Positions 26,054 through 33,738 of a DNA stretch of 64,000 nucleotides are shown one piece after another. The notes beneath the pieces were generated by a model. That model ran no database searches, was not told the DNA's origin, and worked only from the letters and a program-made list of their open reading frames with translations. The translations under genes were made by a program, and so were the position numbers. This DNA is from Edaphobacter acidisoli. GTDB taxonomy: Bacteria > Acidobacteriota > Terriglobia > Terriglobales > Acidobacteriaceae. Location: NCBI RefSeq assembly GCF_014642855.1, contig NZ_BMJB01000001.1:2852001-2916000 (forward strand). Direction: 5' to 3'. Position 1 is the stretch's first letter, and the number at the start of each line of letters is the position of its first letter.

Positions 26054-27028
26054 TTATGCTTCCTTGCTCTTCTTCGACCAGAATCTCTTCTTCTCCGGCT
26101 GCTGAAACGACTTGAGCGAACTCGCAGCCGCGGCCGCAGCAGCCTTGCGCCGCTTGACCTCAGGGCTCTCCATGCCATTCCGCGCCAGCAGCTCCAGCGC
26201 GAGCTCCCGGTAAGCCTCGGCCCCACGCGACTTGGCATCATACAGCGCAACCGGTTTGCCGTGGCTCGGCGCCTCCGCCAGCCTTACATTGCGCGGAATC
26301 GACGTCTTCAGCAGCTTGTCATCGAAAAACGCCTTCAAATTCTCTGTCACCTGCATCGCCAGGTTCGTGCGGTCGTCATACATCGTCAGCAACACGCCTT
26401 CAAGCGCCAGCTTCGGATTGAACGCCTGCGTCACTTTGTCCAGCGTGCTCATCAACTCCGAAATACCTTCCAGAGCAAAGTACTCGGCCTGCATCGGCAC
26501 CAACAGCCCATCGGCCGCAACCAAAGCATTCAGGGTCAACAAATCCAGCGCCGGCGGGCAATCCAGAATGATGAAAGGGTACTGAGCGCGAACCGGCTCG
26601 ATTGCCTCGCGCAGCCGAAACTCTCGCTTCTCAGCCGAAATCAACTCGATCGTCGCGCCAATCAGGTTCTTGCTGCTCGGAACCAGCTTCAGTTTCTCGA
26701 TCTCAGTCGGAACTGTCGCCTCGGCAATCGTGGCCTGACCCAGCAATAACTCGTATGTACTCTGCCGCGTCTCGTCGTCATCCTTCGGTCTGGCAAAACC
26801 CAGCCCGCCGGTCGAATTTGCTTGCGGATCGCAGTCAATCAGCAGAACCTGCAATCCTTCGAGCGCCAGCGACGCAGCTAAGTTGATGGCTGTGGTTGTT
26901 TTGCCCACGCCGCCCTTCTGATTGACAACAGCAAGGACCTTCGAGGGTGCAGGCGCAGCCTCAGGCTTGGCCTCGCCATTCGGTTTGGCCTCAGATGCGG
27001 GTTTATCGGCAGGATGAATGGTAATCAT
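26054..27028 (-). CDS. parA: ParA/Soj, chromosome partition ATPase
   Basis: A 324-residue Walker-type ATPase that binds DNA nonspecifically and drives ParB-parS separation. The deviant Walker A motif is [11 protein letters not shown] (about 37-47), the A' motif IILDCPPAL and the ending basic residues before EL/LA helices are all visible. An N-terminal extension of about 28 residues is Ala/Pro/Lys-rich. It starts at 27028 and is first in the parA-parB pair, transcribed left, away from the putative origin, on the leading strand. DnaA-box-like sequences lie 54-143 bases upstream of it. Confidence 0.97.
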   Translation of the reverse strand: MITIHPADKPASEAKPNGEAKPEAAPAPSKVLAVVNQKGGVGKTTTAINLAASLALEGLQVLLIDCDPQANSTGGLGFARPKDDDETRQSTYELLLGQATIAEATVPTEIEKLKLVPSSKNLIGATIELISAEKREFRLREAIEPVRAQYPFIILDCPPALDLLTLNALVAADGLLVPMQAEYFALEGISELMSTLDKVTQAFNPKLALEGVLLTMYDDRTNLAMQVTENLKAFFDDKLLKTSIPRNVRLAEAPSHGKPVALYDAKSRGAEAYRELALELLARNGMESPEVKRRKAAAAAAASSLKSFQQPEKKRFWSKKSKEA

Positions 27029-27081
27029 CGGCGTAGAAGCAGGTTATCGGGACGTGAAAATCATGGCAACGTCCAAAGGGT

Positions 27082-27171
27082 TGTGGAGAAGTTACCACCC
27101 CTGTGGAGAACGTGTGGAAGCTCCGCTTTCCGCTGGATATAGAAGGCTTCTGCCCGAGCCAATGTGGAAAA
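27082..27171. other. Putative origin: cluster of DnaA-box-like sequences
   Basis: Four sites read TGTGGAGAA (27082-27090), TGTGGAGAA (27102-27110), TGTGGAAGC (27113-27121) and TGTGGAAAA (27163-27171), all in the same orientation with 20-, 11- and 50-base spacing. The last is the complement of TTTTCCACA, a DnaA box type known from other bacteria. They lie at the GC-skew switch, between parA and rsmG, in the longest gene-free piece of the partition region (27029-27437). The remainder of that piece holds two parS sites and one repeat copy. No strong AT-rich unwinding tract stands out. Confidence 0.6.
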
Positions 27172-27207
27172 CTTAAATGCATTTCTACCTCGTCAGCACG
27201 TCCAAAA

Positions 27208-27223
27208 TGCTCCACGTGGAGCA
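27208..27223. other. parS site 1
   Basis: TGCTCCACGTGGAGCA, a perfect 16-bp palindrome; the consensus from other bacteria is TGTTTCACGTGAAACA. First site of the left cassette. Confidence 0.9.
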
Positions 27224-27236
27224 TTCTTGAAATACC

Positions 27237-27393
27237 TAACACCGATTCACACTGATCTCACCGATAGAACAACCCAACCACGGATTTCACAGATCGGGGC
27301 GGATTCTCCTTTTCGCTTTTATCCGTGTCCATCCGCGCAAGCCGCGGTCGTCCTATGTTTTTAAATCGGTGTTATCGGTGTAAATCCGTGTAA
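27237..27393. repeat. Nested-palindrome repeat, copy E (full)
   Basis: TAACACCGATTCACACTGAT and CACCGAT on the left, ACCACGGATTTCACAGAT, a loop, ATCCGTGTCCATCCGCGC and GCCGCGGTCG, then ATCGGTGTTATCGGTG and CGTGTAA. All four arms are present. Confidence 0.9.
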
Positions 27394-27416
27394 GCCTCTC
27401 ACGGCAGGGGGCAGAA

Positions 27417-27432
27417 TGCTCCACGTGGAGCA
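27417..27432. other. parS site 2
   Basis: TGCTCCACGTGGAGCA, perfect palindrome, six bases past the stop of rsmG on the minus strand. It closes the left cassette. Confidence 0.9.
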
Positions 27433-27437
27433 TTTTG

Positions 27438-28067
27438 TCAGTCGGGAATAGACTTCATAGCCCTGATGAGATAACTGGACTGGCTCCCGGGGATAAGAAC
27501 AGGTGGCTCGACGGTAAAATCCGCTGGGAGCTCAGGATGAGCGCCCGCTAGCAAAAGGATTTCCCGGGATGCGCGCGGCACTGCAGCCGCGAAGGCAGCA
27601 GCCATATGATCGACGGCCCGCAGGGTAACGATATCGAACTGTCTTGTCTCAGGTAGAGCTTCCGCCCGTTCGGCCCACACCTCAACATTTTGAAGCCCAA
27701 GTGTCCGAACAGCCTCACGGAGAAAAGTAGCCTTCTTATTCTGCGATTCGGCCAGCGTAACAGCGATCTCTGGACGAAGCAGGGCGATGGGAAGCCCTGG
27801 GAAACCCGCTCCTGAGCCTAAATCCAGCAAAGTCTTGGTTTCGAAGCCAACGTGGCGGCCTGCAAACAAGCTCTCGCCGAAGTGGCGCTGGACTATCTGA
27901 CCCGGGTCACGAATAGCGGTCAGATTCGTGCGAGCGTTCCACTTGAACAGCAGATTGAGATACTGCGAGAGTTTTGCCGCAAGCCCGGCTGGTATTTCGG
28001 GTAGGTAAGGGGCGAGAAGTGCTTCGATTTGGGCTTCAGAGATGTCAGATTGTTCCACGTGGAACAT
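27438..28067 (-). CDS. rsmG: RsmG (GidB), 16S rRNA G527 N7-methyltransferase
   Basis: Methylates G527 of 16S rRNA using SAM (209 residues). SAM loop LLDLGSGAGFPGLP, then VTLAESQNKKATFLREAVRTL and the substrate-side VTLRAVDH motif are all present. Its N-terminus MFHVEQ is encoded by a parS site: the ATG at 28067 overlaps parS 3. rsmG next to parAB is a classic origin neighbourhood; the usual mnmG partner is not between parA and rsmG here. Ribosome-binding site weak. The gene is bracketed by two directly repeated parS cassettes. Confidence 0.96.
   Translation of the reverse strand: MFHVEQSDISEAQIEALLAPYLPEIPAGLAAKLSQYLNLLFKWNARTNLTAIRDPGQIVQRHFGESLFAGRHVGFETKTLLDLGSGAGFPGLPIALLRPEIAVTLAESQNKKATFLREAVRTLGLQNVEVWAERAEALPETRQFDIVTLRAVDHMAAAFAAAVPRASREILLLAGAHPELPADFTVEPPVLIPGSQSSYLIRAMKSIPD
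28051..28066. other. parS site 3, overlapping the rsmG start
   Basis: TGTTCCACGTGGAACA, the copy closest to the textbook parS consensus. It encodes residues 2-6 of RsmG and covers two bases of its start codon. Confidence 0.92.
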
Positions 28068-28081
28068 TTTAAGGTCAGAAA

Positions 28082-28097
28082 TGCTCCACGTGGAGCA
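28082..28097. other. parS site 4
   Basis: TGCTCCACGTGGAGCA, perfect, only 15 bases from site 3. It opens the right cassette. Confidence 0.9.
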
Positions 28098-28110
28098 TTC
28101 TCGAAAAACC

Positions 28111-28269
28111 TAACACCGATTTACTCCGACCCCACCGATAAAGGCAATCCGACCACGGATTTCACGGATCAGCGCGGATCAAATCCAAAAAGGAAAAATC
28201 CGAGGCCATCCAGGAAATCCGCGGTCGTTCTGGTTTTTAGATCGGTGTTATCGGTGTAGATCCGTGTTC
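28111..28269. repeat. Nested-palindrome repeat, copy F (full)
   Basis: TAACACCGATTTACTCCGAC and CACCGAT, ACCACGGATTTCACGGATC, a loop, ATCCGAGGCCATCC and AATCCGCGGTCG, then ATCGGTGTTATCGGTG and CCGTGTT. Confidence 0.9.
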
Positions 28270-28293
28270 AGCCTCTCGCGCCAGAGGGCAGAA

Positions 28294-28309
28294 TGCTCCA
28301 CGTGGAGCA
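28294..28309. other. parS site 5
   Basis: TGCTCCACGTGGAGCA, perfect, six bases past the stop codon of the aldo/keto reductase gene on the minus strand. Confidence 0.9.
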
Positions 28310-28315
28310 ATTTCG

Positions 28316-29305
<990 letters not shown>

Positions 29306-29355
29306 GGCTCAGTTAGATGGGTTGAAGCGCGGTGACGACTCGCGTGCTGCTGAAA

Positions 29356-29371
29356 TGCTCCACGTGGAGCA
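29356..29371. other. parS site 6
   Basis: TGCTCCACGTGGAGCA, perfect, in the short gap between the aldo/keto reductase start and the end of the next gene. Last of six sites in 2.16 kb. Confidence 0.9.
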
Positions 29372-29381
29372 TTTTTGATGG

Positions 29382-30185
29382 CTACTGGCTTTTGGCAACG
29401 GAGGTGTGGATGGCGCGAGGGGTCCAGGCGGCGGCTTCGTTGATGAAGCGGCGGAAGATGGCTTGCGAGGCGGGGCTGATGTCGTAGCTGCGCTCGGGAT
29501 GCCACTGGATGCCGAGGACCCAGTGGGGATTGCCGGTTTCGGTGGCTAAGCCACCTTCGACAGCTTCGATGACGCCATCTTCGGGGCAGCGGGCTGTGAT
29601 GCGGAGACCGTCGCCGGGGGTTTCAATGGCCTGGTGATGGCTGGAGTTGACGCGGAGGTTCAGGTGACCGGTCTGTTCGGGCGCTTCTTCAGGTGTGTCC
29701 TTTTTGAGGATGCCGCCGAGGACGGAGTCGGGTTCGATGTTGGCGGTGTGGGCGACGGGGACGTCGCGGCCTGCGCGGTGGTTGATCGGCGTATGAGTTG
29801 GGTCGATGTGCTGGACGAGCGTGCCTCCACGCCAGACGTTGAGCGACTGGGTGCCGAAGCAGATGGCGAGGATGGGTTTGTAGAGGTTGTGCGCGTCCTG
29901 GATGAGGAGCTCGTCGACGTTTTCGCGGGCCGGATCGGCGGGCGAGCACTCGGGGATGGGTTCCGCGCCGAACTTGTGCGGGTTGATGTCGGCGGGGCTG
30001 CCGGGGAGCAGGACGGCCTGACAGGTGTTAATCAAATTGACAATAGTAGCCGGGGTTCCAGTGAGAGGAATTTCGACCGGCTCGCCGCCGGAGCGCTCGA
30101 CCGCCTGCGCGTAGACAGGCCAGGAGCGCTGGTTGTACTCGGGATTGGTGCTGGTCGGAACGGGAATGGCGATGCGGGGCTTCAT
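29382..30185 (-). CDS. Class I glutamine-amidotransferase-like hydrolase (gamma-glutamyl-GABA hydrolase type)
   Basis: A 267-residue peptidase C26 family protein. The nucleophile is C109 in AICFGTQSLNVW (usual text CxGxQ), and the His-Glu pair is in GIQWHPE. PGSPADINPHKFG is typical of the PuuD-like branch, which releases GABA from gamma-glutamyl-GABA. Note that the motif has F after the Cys rather than R or L. Substrate is not certain because neighbouring genes are unrelated to polyamine breakdown. Confidence 0.82.
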   Translation of the reverse strand: MKPRIAIPVPTSTNPEYNQRSWPVYAQAVERSGGEPVEIPLTGTPATIVNLINTCQAVLLPGSPADINPHKFGAEPIPECSPADPARENVDELLIQDAHNLYKPILAICFGTQSLNVWRGGTLVQHIDPTHTPINHRAGRDVPVAHTANIEPDSVLGGILKKDTPEEAPEQTGHLNLRVNSSHHQAIETPGDGLRITARCPEDGVIEAVEGGLATETGNPHWVLGIQWHPERSYDISPASQAIFRRFINEAAAWTPRAIHTSVAKSQ

Positions 30186-30298
30186 AGGCAGGATCAGGAA
30201 CCAGTGGCTGGGAATGGTTCTATGAAGATGGTAACTCCAACTGCGATTTCGCTTGCTGGTCTAAATGATGAGAACGGCCTTTATGGTGACTAATCGGA

Positions 30299-31315
30299 CT
30301 AGAACGGGATATCGTCGTCAGAGATTTCCGCTGCTTCGGTAGCTTCGAATCTCAAATCGAGAAGTATCCTTGCTGACTGCTCGAGAAATTCCTCGCGATC
30401 CATGAAGATGATGTGTCGGCGCTGGGAGGCATCAAGCTGCTGAGCCAGCCAACTCCGAGCAGCTTTTGTAATGTCTCCCGCCGAAATCAAATACAAGTGA
30501 TCCAGCAAAACCATACGGTTGATCTCCGGATCATGGATGGGATGATCTATCGCCATGCGAGCCTGCGTAAGAATGTTCGCTACGTTTTTCTCGGCTGAGG
30601 CGTTATTGGAGTCGATCCTGTTCTTCTTGACTTGAGCACAGAAGTAAATCCAATGCCCGGTCGGCAACTGGTACTTCATCCATAAGTCCTTGCCGAACTC
30701 GAGCGATCGGTCACTATGGCCGGTCGGGGTCACGCGCCTGTATCCCAACCGTTGAAAGAGCGGAACAAGAATCTTTTCGATGAATTCGTCTTCGCTTGCT
30801 CCATCAAGAAAGATGTTGAGCTTTTTGCGTTGTTCAATCTCTTCCTGAGAGAGTGGCCTGCTGGTCTGTGAATAGGAGGCACTGCTGATTCCAGTGCCGG
30901 TGGTGCGCAGGAAACATCGGCCCGATTCGTCAAGGTATGCGGTAATGCCATGACGTTTGACGATGTTGTTAAAGCTCTCAAGAGCCTTCGCGATGTCTGC
31001 AAAGTGTTCCGGATTTGTCTCGCCCCGCCGCCGCAGTTGACGGTTGTGCCGGTCGAAATCGTCCTGCTCGAAAAGCTCCGAAATCACACGGCAAAGGTCG
31101 TCAGGCGGTAAATCAACAGAGGTAGCTGGCCCAAGATTGAGTTCTTGAAGGCGTTCGTTCGCCCATTTCGGCCGGGTCGTTCCGTCATGGGTAAAGGGGA
31201 GGCCGCAACGCTTGAAGAAACGCGTTATGTAATAGCTACTGCGGTACGGAAAGTGAGCAGCATCTCCGACGACCATTCGGGCAATCTCTTCGAGTACACT
31301 GTCTGTCAATTTCAT
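30299..31315 (-). CDS. Putative defence protein: AbiJ-NTD3-like domain fused to a Mrr-like PD-(D/E)XK nuclease
   Basis: A 338-residue protein without a named family here. The N-terminal ~95 residues (SSYYITRFFKRCGLPFTHDG, then RPKWANERLQELN and DLPPDDLCRVISEL) resemble the AbiJ N-terminal domain type 3 found in abortive-infection proteins. The C-terminal part has FGKDLWMKYQ (D210), a strand and FCAQVKKNRID (Q228, K230), the D...QxK arrangement of Mrr-like PD-(D/E)XK nucleases, followed by LTQARMAIDHPIHD and a sequence ending SAGDITKAARSWL, typical of such domains in defence genes. Base composition is lower than around it (30 of 60 bases G or C in 30361-30420), which suggests transfer. It stands alone; no partner gene is near. 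Function is inference from domain resemblance. Confidence 0.6.
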   Translation of the reverse strand: MKLTDSVLEEIARMVVGDAAHFPYRSSYYITRFFKRCGLPFTHDGTTRPKWANERLQELNLGPATSVDLPPDDLCRVISELFEQDDFDRHNRQLRRRGETNPEHFADIAKALESFNNIVKRHGITAYLDESGRCFLRTTGTGISSASYSQTSRPLSQEEIEQRKKLNIFLDGASEDEFIEKILVPLFQRLGYRRVTPTGHSDRSLEFGKDLWMKYQLPTGHWIYFCAQVKKNRIDSNNASAEKNVANILTQARMAIDHPIHDPEINRMVLLDHLYLISAGDITKAARSWLAQQLDASQRRHIIFMDREEFLEQSARILLDLRFEATEAAEISDDDIPF

Positions 31316-31457
31316 CGTGCTTCTGACTATATTGGAAAGCCGCCGCTTCTCGATTAGTCCTCATAAGTCGGCTTATGGGAAGTAATCATACCGCTCACTG
31401 ATGAGAAGCGCTTTATCAGGGCTCACGTTCTCTTCGGATGCGATAGGTTCGCTCATG

Positions 31458-32054
31458 TCAGCGATCAAGTTTTGGCGAGAGCTCGAGCCCCTGTGGTTCG
31501 CGGAACGGTTCTACAGCAATGTGCTCGTACCGCACTTCCAGCACGGTCAGGGTTTCAGTGCCGCCCGGCGCATGAAGAACAACTTCGTCACCCTCTGCTG
31601 CTCGCATGAATGTGCGGCCCAGGGGTGAGGCCCAACTGATGTGGTTGAGATCGAGATTGACTTCGTCCGTGCCGACGATGCTCACCACGCGTTCTTCTCC
31701 CGCGGCATTCGCATAGCGCACGGTGGCTCCAAAGAACGCTCTTGTTGCCCGCAGCCCCGTTCTCGGAGCTTGCGGATCTACCACCTCCGCGGCTTCTATT
31801 CGCTTCGTCAGGAAACGAATCCGTCCGTCGATCTGCCGCAGTCGCCGCTTGCCGTACTGATAGTCGGCGTTTTCACTGCGATCGCCGTTGCCCGCAGCCC
31901 ACGCCACTACCTCCACCACCGCCGGGCGATCCTTGTTGAGCAAAAAAAGGCGCTCATCTTTCAGGCGCTGGAGCCCGCCTGGAGTGATGTAGTTTTTGGC
32001 ATGATTCGCTGCTGGCTCCTCAAACTTAGGTCTTCTTGTAAACCCTTTTCGCAT
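31458..32054 (-). CDS. greB: GreB-type transcript cleavage factor
   Basis: A 198-residue Gre factor that enters the RNA polymerase secondary channel and stimulates cleavage of backtracked RNA. The N-terminal coiled coil has YITPGGLQRLKDERLFLL and the tip WAAGNGDRSENADYQYGKRRLRQID with acidic residues D58 and E61. The globular part reads FFGATVRYANAAGEERVVSIVGTDE. The tip sequence and spacing match GreB more closely than GreA. An N-terminal extension of about 20 residues precedes the family start. No partner is adjacent. Confidence 0.92.
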   Translation of the reverse strand: MRKGFTRRPKFEEPAANHAKNYITPGGLQRLKDERLFLLNKDRPAVVEVVAWAAGNGDRSENADYQYGKRRLRQIDGRIRFLTKRIEAAEVVDPQAPRTGLRATRAFFGATVRYANAAGEERVVSIVGTDEVNLDLNHISWASPLGRTFMRAAEGDEVVLHAPGGTETLTVLEVRYEHIAVEPFREPQGLELSPKLDR

Positions 32055-32155
32055 CCTGCGGCCCCTCTTCCAGCGCGCTTACCGGAGTTTCACTGTTCTA
32101 GCTTAATTGAACACCCTATTCGTTCTTGTAAGCCGGGAGGAGTAGCTTTAGGTGT

Positions 32156-32536
32156 ATGAGCTACCGTTTTACCGCGATGCTGCATATTCCTGGCGATGTT
32201 CGCGAGGCTGTCTCCTTCTATGAACGTGCGTTTGGCGCTACGACTGGGTGGAGTACGCCTCCTGCTGAAGATATGGTGGCGCAGCTTCTGGTGCATGGTG
32301 CAGAGTTCTGGGTGCATCCTGAGGGAGAAGCGATCGGCAATCCGTCGCCGGCTCAGCTCGGTGGAACAGCGGTGCGGTTGATGCTCATCGTAGACGACCC
32401 GGATGCGGTCTTCGATCAGGCCGTGGCTTCTGGTGCGGTCGTTCGTTCGCCCATGCAGGATCGTGACTATGGATGGCGTGACGGCTCAGTCCAGGACCCT
32501 TTCGGTCATCGCTGGGAGATCGGTAAGCCGCTTTAG
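32156..32536 (+). CDS. VOC superfamily protein, PhnB-like
   Basis: A 126-residue single-domain glyoxalase/bleomycin-resistance fold protein. FTAMLHIPGDVREAVSFYERAFGA is the N-terminal beta-alpha-beta unit; VDDPDAVFDQAVASGAVV and YGWRDGSVQDPFGHRWEIG form the second half, with the usual DPFGHRW end. Metal-binding residues are not certain, and the PhnB-like group often has no known activity. GGGAGGAG occurs about 14 bases upstream of the ATG. Divergent from greB. Confidence 0.85.
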   Translation: MSYRFTAMLHIPGDVREAVSFYERAFGATTGWSTPPAEDMVAQLLVHGAEFWVHPEGEAIGNPSPAQLGGTAVRLMLIVDDPDAVFDQAVASGAVVRSPMQDRDYGWRDGSVQDPFGHRWEIGKPL

Positions 32537-32588
32537 CATTGTGATGAGTGATCCAGAGAAACAATTCGCGCAAGCTGCCCAGTGATAC

Positions 32589-33380
32589 TTATTGAGCCGA
32601 GTGCTGCATGTAGGTAGTGGTGATTGCTTGGAAGAGTTGCTGGGTGAGGGTGTCGGCGTCGCGGGTGGTTAGGTTGGTGGTGGGGATTGGGTCGCCGATG
32701 ATGATGGCCAGCGGGCGCGGGTTGAGCGCGTAGGTGTGGATGGGGAGCAGCTCGTAGGTTCCGATCAGCGTGATGGGGATCAGCGGGACCTGGGCTTTGA
32801 TGGCCATGTACGCTGCGCCGGAGACGAAGGGTTTGGTTTCGCCGTCGTGGGCGCGGCCTCCTTCGGGGAAGATGACCAGCGGGAGACCGTGTTTGAGTGT
32901 GGCTACTCCGCGGTTGAGGCTGGCGACGGCGTTGCGGGCGCTGGATTGATCGACCGGCACTTGCCCCGAGCGGTTGAGATACCAGCCGATGAAGGGGACC
33001 TTCCAGAGGCCTTGCTTGGCGAGGATGCGGAACTGGAAGGGGAGATGCGAGAAGAGGACCGGGGTGTCCATGTAGCTGAGGTGGTTGGAGGCATAGACGG
33101 CGGTCTCGTGCAGGTGGAGCTTTTCTCGGTTGATGACTTTGACGCGCGAGAGGCTGAGGATGAGCAGCGTGCGTGCCCAGAGGTGCGCGATGAAGTGTTG
33201 CTGGCGACCGGATTTGTCCCAGAGGCCGCAGATGAGCGAGATGGCGCCGAAGAAGGCCGTGGCCAGGCCAATCAGCGGCAGCAGGACCAGGTACGTGAGC
33301 CAGCGCATGAAGAAGGATGGGCCACGAGGGGGCGATGGCTCGCTTGCAGGCGCGGCGGGAGCGGGCTCGGAAGAAGGCAT
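32589..33380 (-). CDS. plsC: PlsC, 1-acyl-glycerol-3-phosphate acyltransferase
   Basis: A 263-residue membrane enzyme that makes phosphatidic acid in phospholipid synthesis. An N-terminal hydrophobic region (WLTYLVLLPLIGLATAFFGAISLICGL) is followed by the acyltransferase motifs NHLSYMD (H100, D105) and FPEGGR (171-176). The ATG at 33380 is preferred although the frame stays open 103 codons upstream: that part is made of repeats. The repeat ends in GGTGTTATG, so it directly abuts the start codon and there is no normal leader sequence. Confidence 0.9.
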   Translation of the reverse strand: MPSSEPAPAAPASEPSPPRGPSFFMRWLTYLVLLPLIGLATAFFGAISLICGLWDKSGRQQHFIAHLWARTLLILSLSRVKVINREKLHLHETAVYASNHLSYMDTPVLFSHLPFQFRILAKQGLWKVPFIGWYLNRSGQVPVDQSSARNAVASLNRGVATLKHGLPLVIFPEGGRAHDGETKPFVSGAAYMAIKAQVPLIPITLIGTYELLPIHTYALNPRPLAIIIGDPIPTTNLTTRDADTLTQQLFQAITTTYMQHSAQ

Positions 33381-33738
33381 AACACCGATTTTCACCGATG
33401 ACACCGATTTAAGTGCGACCACGGATTGGAGAGGATACGAACGGATTTGCTGCCGGTGGAATGGCAGAGTTTGCGGAAGGGTCGAGTTTCCTCGTCGTGG
33501 ATGGGAAACTTTGTACCGTTTTTTGTATGGGTGTAGTCCTTCTCCAAAGCGAATATTCGTGACAGCATGGGCAAAATGCGGGGGTTCTTCGCTGCGCTCA
33601 GAATGACATAGAAGCGATGGTCGTGGGGAGAATGCTCTAAAGATTGAACCGCTGACTGGGTTGCCTTCATCCGCGCTTCTCCGCGTCATCCGTGGTTGTG
33701 CTGTTTGTCTGTGCTTGATCGGTGTAGGTCGGTGTTGC
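33379..33738. repeat. Nested-palindrome repeat, copy G (split by another insertion)
   Basis: The left half is AACACCGATTTTCACCGATG, ACACCGAT and ACCACGGATTGGAGAGGAT (33380-33449). The right half is ATCCGCGCTTCTCCGCGTC, ATCCGTGGTTGTG and GATCGGTGTAGGTCGGTG (33669-33737). About 217 bases, including a GTCATTCTGAGCG-type repeat, lie in the loop. The right half encodes the C-terminus of folC. Confidence 0.8.
33572..33607. repeat. GTCATTCTGAGCG-type repeat inside copy G
   Basis: CAAAATGCGGGGGTTCTTCG, then CTGCGCTCAGAATGAC. Thirty-four bases equal the mutS2 copy in inverted orientation. Confidence 0.9.

Larger units (their letters stand above)
27208..27432. repeat. parS-hairpin-parS cassette, left copy
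   Basis: parS 1, ATTCTTGAAATACCTAACACC, a full repeat copy, then GCCTCTCACGGCAGGGGGCA and parS 2. The same order and flank words recur at 28082-28309, 874-877 bases further on, as a direct duplication on the other side of rsmG. Confidence 0.85.
28082..28309. repeat. parS-hairpin-parS cassette, right copy
   Basis: parS 4, ATTCTCGAAAAACCTAACACC, a full repeat copy, GCCTCTCGCGCCAGAGGGCA and parS 5. It matches the left cassette in order, length (228 against 225 bases) and flank words. Confidence 0.85.

Noticed and set aside
27208-28309. Possible insertion sequence between parA and the aldo/keto reductase
   Set aside because: Repeated ends are parS cassettes and no transposase is encoded; the gene between is rsmG.
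33392-33670. 92-codon frame upstream of plsC
   Set aside because: Made of two repeat families; contains the same VILSAAKNPRI peptide as other repeat copies.
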